Source: Azospirillum picis
Lineage (GTDB): Bacteria; Pseudomonadota; Alphaproteobacteria; Azospirillales; Azospirillaceae
Direction of reading: 5' to 3'
DNA length: 64,000 nucleotides
Assembly: GCF_017876115.1 (NCBI RefSeq)
Contig: NZ_JAGINO010000002.1
Span: forward strand, 1-64,000
Position 1 is the stretch's first letter, and each line of letters opens with the position of its first letter. A program made the translations under genes and the position numbers. The notes under the pieces are model-generated. The model was given only the letters and a program-made list of their open reading frames with translations, did not search any database and had not been told where the DNA came from. Of this stretch, positions 38,306-50,542 are shown one piece after another.

Positions 38306-38736
38306 CCAACCACCAGAGGGGACCGGGATCGGGCGGTGGGCAGATGGAGCGGCTCAGGCGTCCGCCGGGCATCCTGCGCCTGGCGGCCTCCCGGTTCGCA
38401 ACCGGCTTGGCGGCACGCGGCACGGCCGCGCCCGGCGTCCTCCTTCGCTCCGAACGCCAAGCCGGCTGTCGCAACCTCCTGCCCGGCTGCTTGCCCTCTC
38501 CGGCCTTCCCGTTCCAACAGCTCGGCCCGGGCTTCACAGCGTTCAGCGTCCTCCAGCAGCATCAGGATGCAAGCCGGCGAGGCTCGCCCCGCCATCGCCG
38601 CCGCGTCATCACGATCATTGGCTGCCCGCTCACGGAGTTGGGCGCTGGTCAAATGCCCGATATACGGCAAGAGCATGTCCAAAGGCTGTTCCCCGTTGCA
38701 GAACGCAGCCGCGCAATGCTTCTCCTGCTCCATCAT
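38302..38736 (-). CDS. Hypothetical protein coupled to the LuxR-type regulator
   Basis: A 144-residue ORF that ends in ATGA overlap with the regulator. The N-terminal 80 residues look like a helical protein (HLTSAQLRERAANDRDDAAA, ILMLLEDAERCEARAELLER). The last 50 residues are Arg/Ala/Gly-rich and less convincing. GGGAAG lies about eight bases upstream of the ATG pair at 38736/38733. No family recognised. Existence is supported by the coupling and start signal, not by homology. Confidence 0.45.
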   Translation of the reverse strand: MMEQEKHCAAAFCNGEQPLDMLLPYIGHLTSAQLRERAANDRDDAAAMAGRASPACILMLLEDAERCEARAELLEREGRRGQAAGQEVATAGLAFGAKEDAGRGRAACRQAGCEPGGRQAQDARRTPEPLHLPTARSRSPLVVG

Positions 38737-40348
38737 CTTCGCTTCCCAGAGCTCGGTGCCCAGTTCCGCTCGACCGGATGCCGTCCGGCATCACCTGACC
38801 CGATCATGCGACCGGCGAGGCCGCCACACCGTGATCCTTGCGTCCAAAAATGAAATGCCGCTCACCACGCCCGCATCACCGCCACCCGCTCACCTGCGGT
38901 TTCGGATCACCAGCAATGGCGGGTTCCCCAATGTGACCACACTCGACGGCCGGAGAGGGCAACCATCGTGCGGAACCGGCGGCGTCCAGCTCCGGCGCCG
39001 GCAAGCCGACCCGCGCGTTCATTTGCGAATACGACGGCGTCCTGTTCAGAGAAGAACATCGCGGCCTCCCCCCCTCGGCTTCGACGTCGATCGGCTCGGC
39101 CAATCACCCGCCATACATGAGTTGTGCACGCATCCGCCCCTGTTAGCATGGGTGGTGAAACCACCATACCAGCTCCACTCAAAGCGAGTTGGGCATAAAT
39201 CCCAATCTTTGCATAGCGCAACCTTTTTCCCCCTTATAGGCGATGATGTGTTGCCGTTCAGCAACTATTCTTCGGTGTTCCAAGGACGGTAACTCGTCGT
39301 TTACATATTGCACTATGCAGCTTGGCCGGCCCTAAGCAGCCTTGAAGGAAGCGAATCGCAACGAAAAGAGGTATCTGCGCCTGGGCGCGGCCAGCTATGA
39401 CGATCGCCGCCTCTTCAATATCCCTGAAGCAGGCTTGCCCGGCATTACGGGATCGGCATCGACGCGGATTTCCCCAGGACGTGTACAGGCATCGGCAAGC
39501 CGGAAGTGCTTGGCCGGATGATATCCGAATATTTGGAAAGGCACGACTGCACCTCTTGCATCTCCCTGCCCTCCAAGGGGTGATTGAGCTAGAGCTTCCA
39601 CCGGAGCCGTTCAGGACAGGCTGGTGGTCTCGCCCTGCCAACCGCGCAATACGGAGCATCTGTCCGTGTTGCTCTCCGGCATTTTTTCGGAATTGCCCGC
39701 ATGGAGATGGGCCGCGGCTGTTGCATGACCGGCCGGCGGAAGCTTGCGCGAATGGTATCGCGACGGGGTCTGTGAGCAGTTGCACCGCGTGCCGGTCGAC
39801 CTGCCACACGATGCAAACGCCATCAACCGGACGCGAGGACGCGATGGGCAGTCCGGCTATTCCGGAGAGAGGGAGATGAGGCGCTTGGCTCGAACCAGAT
39901 GCGCCGAGACAAGCCGGGCGCCAAGCGGCCCATCTCCGTCGATGCCACCGACATCCCAACCGTCCTGAAGTTCTCTCTGGATGCCCCGCAAGAGAGCAAG
40001 CCAGTGCAACCTGTGACTGATGCCCCGCCCCCTGGCACCGTCTAAGTTCACACCCACTATCCGATGCTGCTGCGGCCCGCGATCAATCAGAGCACCACCA
40101 AACAGGAGATGGCGAGCAGCGAGTGCGTCGGTCGGCGCCATATGGCGGTGGAACGCATCACGGTATTGCTCGCCTGCGTGCGCCACAGCGCCGCCCGCGA
40201 TGGACGGCGCTGTGGCAATCTTGGGGCTTTTCACCACCTCACCCGGTCTGCCGCTGGCGCGCCGTTTGGGAACGGCCCGGCGGCGAAAGCGTTTGGGCGG
40301 TTCCGGCGGCCAGCCGCAAGGCCCGACCGGTCCTCTCGTCAACCGCTG
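38737..40348. other. 1.6-kb stretch without a recognisable gene
   Basis: No reading frame here is convincing on either strand. The part at 39120-39310 is clearly lower in GC than the surroundings. Short fragments with some protein character exist: a minus-strand frame across 39395-39601 (ending in GYHPAKHFRLADACTRPGEI-type sequence) and a plus-strand 48-codon ORF at 39899-40045 (RRDKPGAKRPISVDATDIP..., Pro-rich). Neither has a good start signal. The pattern fits decayed genes or a poorly conserved accessory segment. A small GGTGGT-GAA-ACCACC hairpin is present near 39150. Confidence 0.5.
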
Positions 40349-41476
40349 CTATTTCCAACTCGTGTAATCGGCGGCAACGCATCCGAACGGAGCCCGGTCG
40401 TCGCCAAACCTCTTCTTGAGCTGGTCGCATCCCCATCGGTTCAGAGGCGCCGGCATCAGGTTGTTGATGTCCATGCCGGGGGACTGGAACTGCGTGGGAG
40501 AACTGGTCACGTACCACAGCCAGAAGCCCATCACACCGGCAACGATCAGAAGCGGCACGGCGAAGAATCCCAGCAGCCGCCTCCGGACAGATACGGTCTT
40601 CCTGGGCTCCTCTATCAGTATCGAGCCACCCCGGCCCTCGTTCCGCTGTTGAGCGAACGGAGCGAGGGCGGCCGCCCGCTCCTCGTCGGTGAGATCGATC
40701 CGCTGCAGGCGGTCGTCCAGGAGCACGGGCAGGGCCGTGTCTCCATGCCTCACCGCCAGCCCGACCGCCTTGCCGTTGGCCTCCCCGATTACGAAAGGCT
40801 CCTGCCCGTTCCTCATGCGGGTGTAGGCAGAGCGGCCAGTCTTGTCGTCGGCAATCTTGTCGTTATAAGTGATCGACAAGGTGCCGCGCCTGCGGTCGAA
40901 CGCGGTGATCTCGACCGGAACGGCGACCAGCTTGGCCGGGTGGCGAAGCTGCCGCCTGACGCGCCAGATCCTCAGGCCCAGGAACACCATCACCACGCTT
41001 GAGCCGCCCAGCAGCGCGATGAACGCCGCCAGCGTGATGATCCGATTCCAGAGCTTGTCCAGGGCCAGGGTCATCGTCGCCAATTCCGGGTGATCGGCTG
41101 AAATCACCAGATCGGTCTCGTAATTCCCGACATGGAAATCGACGAACATCACCTCGACGTCCGTGCTGTAGTTCTGCCCCTCGTAGTTGTAGACGAGCCG
41201 CGCCTCGCAGTCGGTAAAGATGGCTTTGCGGGTCTTGCACCGCCCGTTCTGTACATCGCCATCATCGAGCACCAGGGGATTCTGGCTGATCTGGATGTCG
41301 CGGACCACACCTGGGCCCTCCGAGACGAGCAAGAATAGGGTCACCGCCAGAATAATGGGCGTCGACCAGAAATAGGCACGAGGCGTGGAGATCACATCAC
41401 GCGCCACTCCCAAGGGGCGGCTGGGAAGAGGAAGTGCGGACACCAAAATACCACCTTTCCAATCAAGCGCAGACAT
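40349..41476 (-). CDS. DUF3592-like membrane protein
   Basis: A 375-residue protein with three likely membrane helices: FWSTPIILAVTLFLLV near the N-terminus, ITLAAFIALLGGSSVVMVFL in the middle and LLGFFAVPLLIVAGVMGFWL near the C-terminus. Between the first two lies an extracytoplasmic domain (FTDCEARLVYNYEGQNYSTD, then VMFVDFHVGNYETDLVISAD) of the DUF3592 kind, predicted beta-rich. A cytoplasmic stretch (VPVEITAFDRRRGTLSITYN) follows. ATG at 41476 is used; the frame can extend to a TTG at 41530. The coding quality is good, so the gene is real, but its role is unknown. It stands alone inside the low-density region. Confidence 0.75.
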   Translation of the reverse strand: MSALDWKGGILVSALPLPSRPLGVARDVISTPRAYFWSTPIILAVTLFLLVSEGPGVVRDIQISQNPLVLDDGDVQNGRCKTRKAIFTDCEARLVYNYEGQNYSTDVEVMFVDFHVGNYETDLVISADHPELATMTLALDKLWNRIITLAAFIALLGGSSVVMVFLGLRIWRVRRQLRHPAKLVAVPVEITAFDRRRGTLSITYNDKIADDKTGRSAYTRMRNGQEPFVIGEANGKAVGLAVRHGDTALPVLLDDRLQRIDLTDEERAAALAPFAQQRNEGRGGSILIEEPRKTVSVRRRLLGFFAVPLLIVAGVMGFWLWYVTSSPTQFQSPGMDINNLMPAPLNRWGCDQLKKRFGDDRAPFGCVAADYTSWK

Positions 41477-41952
41477 TCCCGATAGGACCAAGCCGGCAGC
41501 GTCAGTCGAAGGGGAATGTACCTCACGCAATTCGCGCCTGGAACGCTTTTGGATGATGGCTGTTCCACCAGACGAGTGGGTTAACCTCCGTTTCCGTTCC
41601 TTCGAAAGGTGGCACTCTTCACGTCTAGGGCAAGGTTGGGAGCGAGCCGCAGGGGCACCTCCCCTGTCTCACCAACGCCCGGAACTTGGCAAGGTGCGGC
41701 ATGGGGAATGACGCATCAAATGCGCCCATTCCCCACCACGCGATGGAGGAACGTCATCGCCGCCCCCTACGCGACCAGCCTCATCGGCCTCCGAGGCAAT
41801 TCAACCGGTCCGCTGACAGGGTGCTTGTCGCGAAGGACGCACTGCCGTCCTCCCGCCATGCGCCGGGGCGCCGGCGCATGGCGTTGGGATGCTGCGCATC
41901 GACCCGCCGATCCATCTTTGACAAACGTTGCCGGCGGCCGGCTACCGGTCCG
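41477..41952. other. Intergenic region inside the low-density segment
   Basis: About 475 bases with no supported gene. A plus-strand frame opening with ATG 41701 (AAGG six bases upstream) runs into and antisense to the second RHH gene and looks like a shadow. A perfect hairpin at 41857-41880 is listed separately. Confidence 0.45.
41857..41880 (-). terminator. Perfect hairpin downstream of RHH copy 2
   Basis: CATGCGCCGG (41857-41866) and CCGGCGCATG (41871-41880) form a 10-base perfect stem with a four-base loop, 72 bases after the stop of the RHH gene on the minus strand. There is no T tract, so termination is uncertain. Confidence 0.4.
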
Positions 41953-42288
41953 TCATTGAACCGTGCTGTGCTCGGGCAGAATCGCCGATGCCTGGTCGGT
42001 CAGGCGGCGCCTGAAGCTGCGAAACCTCGGGCGCGGTATGCTGTTTGTCTCGGCACGCAGCATGCCGTACTGGTCGAGCTGGGACACCAGCCCACGGAAA
42101 TAGGTCAGCGCGGCCAACCGCAGGGAGTCGGTGAGGGATCCGTCACCGCGTGTCCGGTCGACATCCGCTATCAGCGCTTTCATGGGAAGGCCACGGCGGC
42201 GTGCCACATCCTCCAGCGCTTCCCAGTAGCACTTCTCCATTCGCACGCTGGTACGCCGACCGTTGATGGTGAAGCCCCGGCAGATCAT
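41953..42288 (-). CDS. Ribbon-helix-helix regulator, copy 2
   Basis: A 111-residue RHH_4-type protein: ribbon INGRRTSVRMEKCYWEALED, then VARRRGLPMKALIADVDRTR and SLTDSLRLAALTYFRGLV, followed by a basic C-terminal extension (PRPRFRSFRRRL) absent from copy 1. The ATG at 42288 is chosen because GGAG is eight bases upstream and the N-terminus then aligns with copy 1; ATG 42294 is the alternative. The CRP-like dyad at 42346-42359 is 57 bases upstream. Both copies are on the same strand and bracket the low-density segment. Confidence 0.85.
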   Translation of the reverse strand: MICRGFTINGRRTSVRMEKCYWEALEDVARRRGLPMKALIADVDRTRGDGSLTDSLRLAALTYFRGLVSQLDQYGMLRAETNSIPRPRFRSFRRRLTDQASAILPEHSTVQ

Positions 42289-42345
42289 CGGCATTTCTCC
42301 TGTAATCGATGCGTATCGTCGTATGCCTGCCGCCGGATGGGATCT

Positions 42346-42359
42346 GTGAAGCTGTTCAC
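42346..42359. promoter_or_regulatory. CRP-like dyad upstream of RHH copy 2
   Basis: GTGAAGCTGTTCAC is a GTGAA-N4-TTCAC palindrome, or AGTGA-N6-TCACA on the minus strand, nine of ten matches to the CRP/FNR-family consensus. It begins 57 bases before the start codon, matching the spacing in front of copy 1, although the intervening sequence differs. Confidence 0.55.
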
Positions 42360-42550
42360 TCACTCTGAATGAGGCAAGGTGCGGACAATTGTCGCGCCTG
42401 CCAAATCGCGGACTGTCGGAAAGTGGAGGACGCCATGGCCTGCGCCAATGACTTCAGCATCCGCAGGAGATTGCTGCCATCGAGTTGATGAGGCACCTTG
42501 GGGCGGTCGGTGAAAGACCAGTGTTGTGGACACACCCGCCGCAGATATGA

Positions 42551-42572
42551 CAAAGGCCCCTCACGGGGGCCT
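42551..42572 (-). terminator. Terminator after tRNA-Val
   Basis: Stem AGGCCCC (42554-42560) / GGGGCCT (42566-42572) with a five-base loop, followed on the minus strand by TTGTC. It lies 28 bases past the CCA end of the tRNA. Confidence 0.65.
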
Positions 42573-42599
42573 CGGCATAATGCTAAATCTTTGAAAAAT

Positions 42600-42674
42600 T
42601 GGTGGGCGATGAGGGGATCGAACCCCCGACATTCTCGGTGTAAACGAGACGCTCTACCGCTGAGCTAATCGCCC
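42600..42674 (-). tRNA. tRNA-Val (anticodon TAC)
   Basis: The minus strand folds as a full cloverleaf: acceptor GGGCGAT paired with ATCGCCC, D arm TTAGCTCAGCGGTAGAGC, anticodon stem TCTCG/CGAGA with loop TTTACAC (anticodon TAC), T arm GGGGGTTCGATCCCCTC, discriminator A and encoded CCA. It follows hupB on the same strand, the lon-hupB-tRNA-Val order known in alphaproteobacteria. Confidence 0.97.
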
Positions 42675-42783
42675 GAACAATGCCGCCGCAATGTTGCAGC
42701 AGCAAGGCCGGCCGGGTATTTCACCGGCCGGCCGCACTATGCCCCGAATGGACAAAGCAATTCAAGACCGGGGTGAACCGGTC

Positions 42784-43056
42784 TCAGTTCAGCGCGTCCT
42801 TCAGCGTCTTGCCCGCCTTGAACTTCGGCTGTTTGGACGCCGGGATATCGATCTTTTCGCCGGTACGCGGGTTGCGGCCCTCGCTCGCGGCGCGCTCGGC
42901 CACCGCGAAGGTCCCGAAACCGACCAGACGGACCTCATCGCCCTTCTTCAGCGATTCGGCGATGCTGTCGAACACGGCGTCGACGGCCTTGGTCGCATCG
43001 GTCTTGGACAGGCCCGACGCTTCGGCAACATGCGCCACGAGATCGTTCTTGTTCAC
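42784..43056 (-). CDS. hupB: DNA-binding protein HU
   Basis: A 90-residue nucleoid protein. It starts [20 protein letters not shown], and the DNA-bending arm region is [20 protein letters not shown] with the intercalating proline in the NPRTGE arm, followed by [13 protein letters not shown]. The start codon is GTG (43056) with AAGGGGG five bases upstream. It lies 220 bases after lon, from which it is separated by a hairpin without T tract, so both read-through and an own promoter are possible. Confidence 0.97.
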   Translation of the reverse strand: MNKNDLVAHVAEASGLSKTDATKAVDAVFDSIAESLKKGDEVRLVGFGTFAVAERAASEGRNPRTGEKIDIPASKQPKFKAGKTLKDALN

Positions 43057-43236
43057 GTAATCCCCCTTCCAAATTCAGCAAATACTGACAGACAAAAGCC
43101 GCCCCACGACTTTTTGTCCATGTGTTATTGGAAGCAAAGAATAAGCACAGCGCTTGCCGCCCGTCAATTGCCGACAGACGGCAAATCTGTGTCATGCACC
43201 CTCATTCGCCACCGTCATTGTGATGCCGGAGACGAC

Positions 43237-43266
43237 GGAAGCCGAACGATATTCCGTTCGGCTTCC
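43237..43266 (-). terminator. Hairpin between lon and hupB
   Basis: Perfect 12-base inverted repeat (GGAAGCCGAACG at 43237-43248 with its complement at 43255-43266), starting 11 bases after the lon stop. No T tract follows on the minus strand; it probably stabilises the lon 3' end or attenuates read-through into hupB. Confidence 0.5.
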
Positions 43267-43277
43267 ACTTCGCCCCT

Positions 43278-45698
<2,421 letters not shown>

Positions 45699-45797
45699 GG
45701 GCAGGGCCTCAATGAATGGATCGCCGCCAGCCCGGAATGGGCCTGACACGGCCCCCGCCTCGTCAAAAGCGCGGAGATCGCCTACGGCACCGGACTA

Positions 45798-45826
45798 ACG
45801 TGGCACACGCCCCATCCCCCTTCAAG
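45798..45826 (-). promoter_or_regulatory. Candidate RpoH (heat-shock) promoter of lon
   Basis: On the minus strand CTTGAA (45826-45821) is followed after 17 bases by CCACGT (45803-45798), resembling the alphaproteobacterial sigma32 consensus CTTGAA-N16/17-CYTAT. The -10 match is imperfect. The site lies 100 bases before the lon ATG, a gene that is heat-induced in many bacteria. Confidence 0.35.
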
Positions 45827-45903
45827 GGGCTGCGGCCGCGGAGAGCGGTTCGGGGCGCCGCAAAGCGACGGCAAACCGCCCTTTCAGTCCCCTATCAGGC
45901 CGA

Positions 45904-47976
45904 TCAGGCGCTTTTGAGGCGGCTCACATAGCCGTCGACGGTGGTACGCAGGGTTCCGGCCTCCTGCGACAGCCCGCGCGATGCCGTCAGCAGCTCTCCG
46001 GACGCCAAGCGGGTGCTTTCCGCGGTCGTTGCGACCTGCCCGATGCTGCCGGAAACCTCGACCATGCCTTGCGCGGCCGCCTGGATGTTGCGGGCGATCT
46101 CACGGGTGGCTGCATTCTGCTCCTCCACCGCGGCGGCGACGGCCGACGCGGCCTCGCTGATCGCCGAGACGGTGCGGCTGATGGCGCCGATCGCCGTGGC
46201 GGCGCTGCCGCTGACGTCGCGGATCTGGCCGACGCGGATCTGGATGTCCTCCGTCGCCTTGGCGGTCTGGCCCGCCAGGTTCTTGACCTCGCTGGCGACC
46301 ACGGCGAACCCTTTGCCGGCTTCGCCGGCCCGGGCGGCCTCGATCGTCGCGTTGAGGGCGAGCAGGTTGGTCTGCGAGGCGATCGAGCTGATCATATCGA
46401 CCACCGAGCCGATCCCGGCGGCGCCGTCGGCGAGGGTCGAGACGATGCCGGCCGTGCTTCCGGCCTCGCGCACCGCCTCCTGGGCGACGCGTGACGCCTC
46501 ATCGATGCGGCGGCTGATCTCGCCGATCGAGGCTTGGAGCTGCTCGGCAGCCGCGGCGACCGTCTGGATGTTGCCGTTCGCCAAGTCCGAGGCCGACGCC
46601 ACGGAGGACGACAGCGACGACGAGTTCTCGGCCGCCGACGAGAGCTGCTCGGAGTTGCCGCGCACCGACTCAGCGGTGGCGGAAAGGTGGCCGACCACCG
46701 TCTCCAACTGCGCCGCGAACTCCTGGGTCGCCCGTTCCATCGCCCCGCGATTGCGCTCGCGCTCCTCGCGTTCAACCCGCCGCCGGTCCGCCGCGGCATC
46801 AGCCTCGCGGGCGCGGGTCTGCAGCACATCGATCGCCGCCGCCATCTCGCCGATCTCATCGGAGCGTTGGCGGTGTGGCACATCCAGGTCGCGCCGCCCG
46901 CCGGCGATGGCGCCGACCACCTTGGCCAGCTCGACGACGGGACGCGAGGCGCGACGGGTGATCGCGACCGCCACGGCGAGCAGCGCCGCAAAGCCGACGG
47001 CAATGGCAGTGACCGCCAGCATCAGACGGCGCAGCGACGCCGCATGGTGGTCATCGGCCATCTCCCGGCCGACGGTGAAGCCGGCATCCCGGATCACCAG
47101 CAGGTCCTGCAGCAGCGGGGACGCGGAACGGCGCCACTCCGCTCCGTCGAGGTCATAGGGCTTGCCGGCCCGTGACGCCGTGAGCACACGGCCCTTGAAG
47201 GCGCCGAACCCCTGGATATACCCCTTGCGGGCGGTATCGAGCGCGGTGCGGAGCGCCGGCTCCATCTCCCCCGCGACGATGTCGTCTTCGACGGAGGCCC
47301 AGTTCGCCATGATCCGTCCCTCCAGCGTCATCGCTTCCGCTTCGAGTTCGGCAGGCATCGGCTTGCCGGTGCCCAGGGTGCGGAGATACAGGACCGACTG
47401 CTGGCCGGCCTGCTCGCGGAGCGAAGCGGCGCGGATTGCGACATCCGCCCGGTCGCTGACCGCGGCATCCAGGTCGTTCAGCTCGTGACCGAGGCGGTTC
47501 ATCGTCACGCCGACCTGGGCCGTCACCTTGACCATGGCGGCGAAGAACTGCGCGGCGGCGTCAGCGGGGCGGCCGGCGGCGTCCCGCGGAAGCCAGCCGT
47601 CGGCGAGGCTGCGCACCTGCGCAAGGCCAGCCGACAGGCCCCCTGCTTCGGCGTCCGCCTTGGGATTGCCGAGCGTCTTCGCCGCGGCGACATAGCGGGC
47701 CAGCGCTCCGTCGGACTGCGACCGCGCCTTTGCCAGGGAATCCCGCGTTGCCTGGTCTATTGCAGTGCCCGCGCTCAGCGGAAGGTTGATGACCCCGCGT
47801 TCGAGCGCCAGCGCTTCGTTCAATGAGGTCGCCGCGCTCAGGACATCGACGATATTCCGGGCACTCGCGGCCCGACCGGCGGATGCCGTCTCCTGCAGAG
47901 CCAGCCATGTGGCGGGAACGGCGGCGACCACGCCGACGCAGGCAAGACAGACATAAAGGAAGCTTCGTATTTTCAT
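45904..47976 (-). CDS. Transmembrane methyl-accepting chemotaxis protein
   Basis: A 690-residue receptor. An N-terminal membrane helix ([22 protein letters not shown]) leads to a periplasmic sensor domain of about 310 residues, mostly helical and resembling nitrate/nitrite-type (NIT-like) four-helix sensors only loosely. A second membrane helix ([22 protein letters not shown]) precedes a HAMP domain ([20 protein letters not shown]) and the signalling domain with [23 protein letters not shown] 47976 marks the start of the first helix. No CheR pentapeptide. The ligand is unknown. It stands alone downstream of clpX, from which a strong terminator separates it. Confidence 0.95.
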   Translation of the reverse strand: MKIRSFLYVCLACVGVVAAVPATWLALQETASAGRAASARNIVDVLSAATSLNEALALERGVINLPLSAGTAIDQATRDSLAKARSQSDGALARYVAAAKTLGNPKADAEAGGLSAGLAQVRSLADGWLPRDAAGRPADAAAQFFAAMVKVTAQVGVTMNRLGHELNDLDAAVSDRADVAIRAASLREQAGQQSVLYLRTLGTGKPMPAELEAEAMTLEGRIMANWASVEDDIVAGEMEPALRTALDTARKGYIQGFGAFKGRVLTASRAGKPYDLDGAEWRRSASPLLQDLLVIRDAGFTVGREMADDHHAASLRRLMLAVTAIAVGFAALLAVAVAITRRASRPVVELAKVVGAIAGGRRDLDVPHRQRSDEIGEMAAAIDVLQTRAREADAAADRRRVEREERERNRGAMERATQEFAAQLETVVGHLSATAESVRGNSEQLSSAAENSSSLSSSVASASDLANGNIQTVAAAAEQLQASIGEISRRIDEASRVAQEAVREAGSTAGIVSTLADGAAGIGSVVDMISSIASQTNLLALNATIEAARAGEAGKGFAVVASEVKNLAGQTAKATEDIQIRVGQIRDVSGSAATAIGAISRTVSAISEAASAVAAAVEEQNAATREIARNIQAAAQGMVEVSGSIGQVATTAESTRLASGELLTASRGLSQEAGTLRTTVDGYVSRLKSA

Positions 47977-48205
47977 TGCTCGCCCACCGAAAGGTTCTTG
48001 CACAAACAGTCGGAAGCGGAAGATGACGAGCCGAAAATTGTATGGCTTGTCCACCGGGTCCAATCTTTCGATTCGATCTTCTCACCGGAAGATTTTGAAT
48101 TCCTTAAAATGCTACTCTGGATAAGCAATACGGATATGGTTGAATGTCTAAGAGACCACTTCTAGTTTTAAAATGGGCTCCCTGTCTGCGCCTGCACGCA
48201 GGCAT

Positions 48206-48230
48206 GAAAAAGGGGCGCCGAAGCGCCCCT
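48206..48230 (-). terminator. Strong rho-independent terminator after clpX
   Basis: Stem AGGGGCGC (48211-48218) / GCGCCCCT (48223-48230) capped by a TTCG tetraloop on the minus strand and followed by five T. It lies 34 bases after the clpX stop. Confidence 0.92.
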
Positions 48231-48264
48231 CCTTAACAACCCAGGATCGAATCCGCCGGACGAC

Positions 48265-49527
<1,263 letters not shown>

Positions 49528-49800
49528 CGGTACTCCGTCATCTCGCGGGAGGCGTGGCCCCTGGGACCATGCCCGTTCGCGGCGCCCCCCGACGCCGGTC
49601 CTACTCAGGTTATCGCGGACGGCGTCCGCGACAAGGTCACGCGTCGTTTTTGCGACGCATCACGTTCCGGGACCCCTGCCGTCCCCTCGCCGGGCATCCG
49701 CTTTCGCGTCCTGCCGCCGCTGCACCAGCCTGATGACCGGATCGTGTCATCGCCATTCAACAACAGCGCCACGACCCGATCAACCCTTTGTTGGGTGCAC

Positions 49801-50430
49801 TCAGGAATGGCTATGGTCGACGCCCGGGCGCTTCTCCACGACCTCGTCGATCAGGCCGAAGGCTTTCGCCTCTTCCGGCGACATGAACTTGTCGCGCTCC
49901 ATGGCGGTCTCGATGGTGTCGAGGTCCTGCCCGGTGTGCTTCACGTAGATGTCGTTCAGGCGCGACCGCAGCTTCAGGATCTCCTGGGCCTGGATCTCGA
50001 TGTCCGAGGCCTGTCCCTGGGCACCGCCCGACGGCTGGTGGATCATGATGCGGCTGTTCGGCAGCGAGAAGCGCTTGCCCGGCGCGCCGGCCGCCAGCAG
50101 CAGCGAGCCCATGGAAGCCGCCTGGCCCATGCACACGGTCGACACCTGCGGACGGATGTACTGCATGGTGTCGTAGATGGCGAGGCCGGCCGAGACGTAA
50201 CCGCCCGGAGAATTGATGTAGAGCGCGATGTCCTTGTTCGGGTTCTCCGACTCAAGGAACAGGAGCTGCGAGCAGATCAGGCTGGCGACGGCGTCGTTCA
50301 CTCCGCCGATCAGGAAGATGATCCGCTCCTTCAGCAGGCGCGAATAGATGTCGTACGCGCGCTCGCCCCGGTTGGTCTGTTCGATGACCATCGGGACCAG
50401 AGCATTCATCTTCGGCTCGAAGTCGTACAT
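49801..50430 (-). CDS. clpP: ATP-dependent Clp protease proteolytic subunit ClpP
   Basis: A 209-residue serine peptidase forming the 14-subunit barrel. The catalytic triad is Ser106 ([12 protein letters not shown]), His131 ([10 protein letters not shown]) and Asp180 (AMERDKFMS), with the same spacing (25 and 49 residues) as E. coli ClpP. The N-terminal propeptide is short. ATG 50430 has GGGAAG six bases upstream. Gene order tig-clpP-clpX on one strand is the common proteobacterial arrangement. Confidence 0.98.
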   Translation of the reverse strand: MYDFEPKMNALVPMVIEQTNRGERAYDIYSRLLKERIIFLIGGVNDAVASLICSQLLFLESENPNKDIALYINSPGGYVSAGLAIYDTMQYIRPQVSTVCMGQAASMGSLLLAAGAPGKRFSLPNSRIMIHQPSGGAQGQASDIEIQAQEILKLRSRLNDIYVKHTGQDLDTIETAMERDKFMSPEEAKAFGLIDEVVEKRPGVDHSHS

Positions 50431-50503
50431 GTGTTCTTCCCTGCCCCCGCAGTTGGCTGAACCGGTGATCGTTGCCGGCACGGAACCACATATAGGAACC
50501 TTC

Positions 50504-50527
50504 GGGGGCGGATGGTAGTCCGCCCCC
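50504..50527 (-). terminator. Hairpin between tig and clpP
   Basis: Perfect 9-base inverted repeat (GGGGGCGGA at 50504-50512 with TCCGCCCCC at 50519-50527) and six-base loop, 16 bases after the tig stop. No T tract; partial termination or mRNA-end protection is likely, allowing differing tig and clpP levels. Confidence 0.5.
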
Positions 50528-50542
50528 ACTCCTTCTGGGAGT

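Larger units (their letters stand above)
42289..42599. other. Intergenic region between RHH copy 2 and tRNA-Val
   Basis: About 310 bases holding the dyad at 42346-42359 (promoter side of the RHH gene) and the terminator at 42551-42572 (end of the hupB/tRNA-Val transcript). The rest shows no gene. No second copy of the tRNA-Val 3' end was noticed in 36-42.5 kb by eye. Confidence 0.6.

Noticed and set aside
39258..39959. Minus-strand 233-codon frame in the low-density region
   Set aside because: Composition (Cys, Arg, Ser-rich) and lack of a start signal suggest a chance or decayed frame; it is described only within the region entry.
41701..42372. Plus-strand ORF with a fair ribosome-binding site
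   Set aside because: Most of it is antisense to the better supported RHH gene, and its sequence lacks domain character.
36200..42600. Attachment-site duplication of the tRNA-Val 3' end
   Set aside because: No second copy of the tRNA end sequence was found by eye in the region, and no integrase gene is present.
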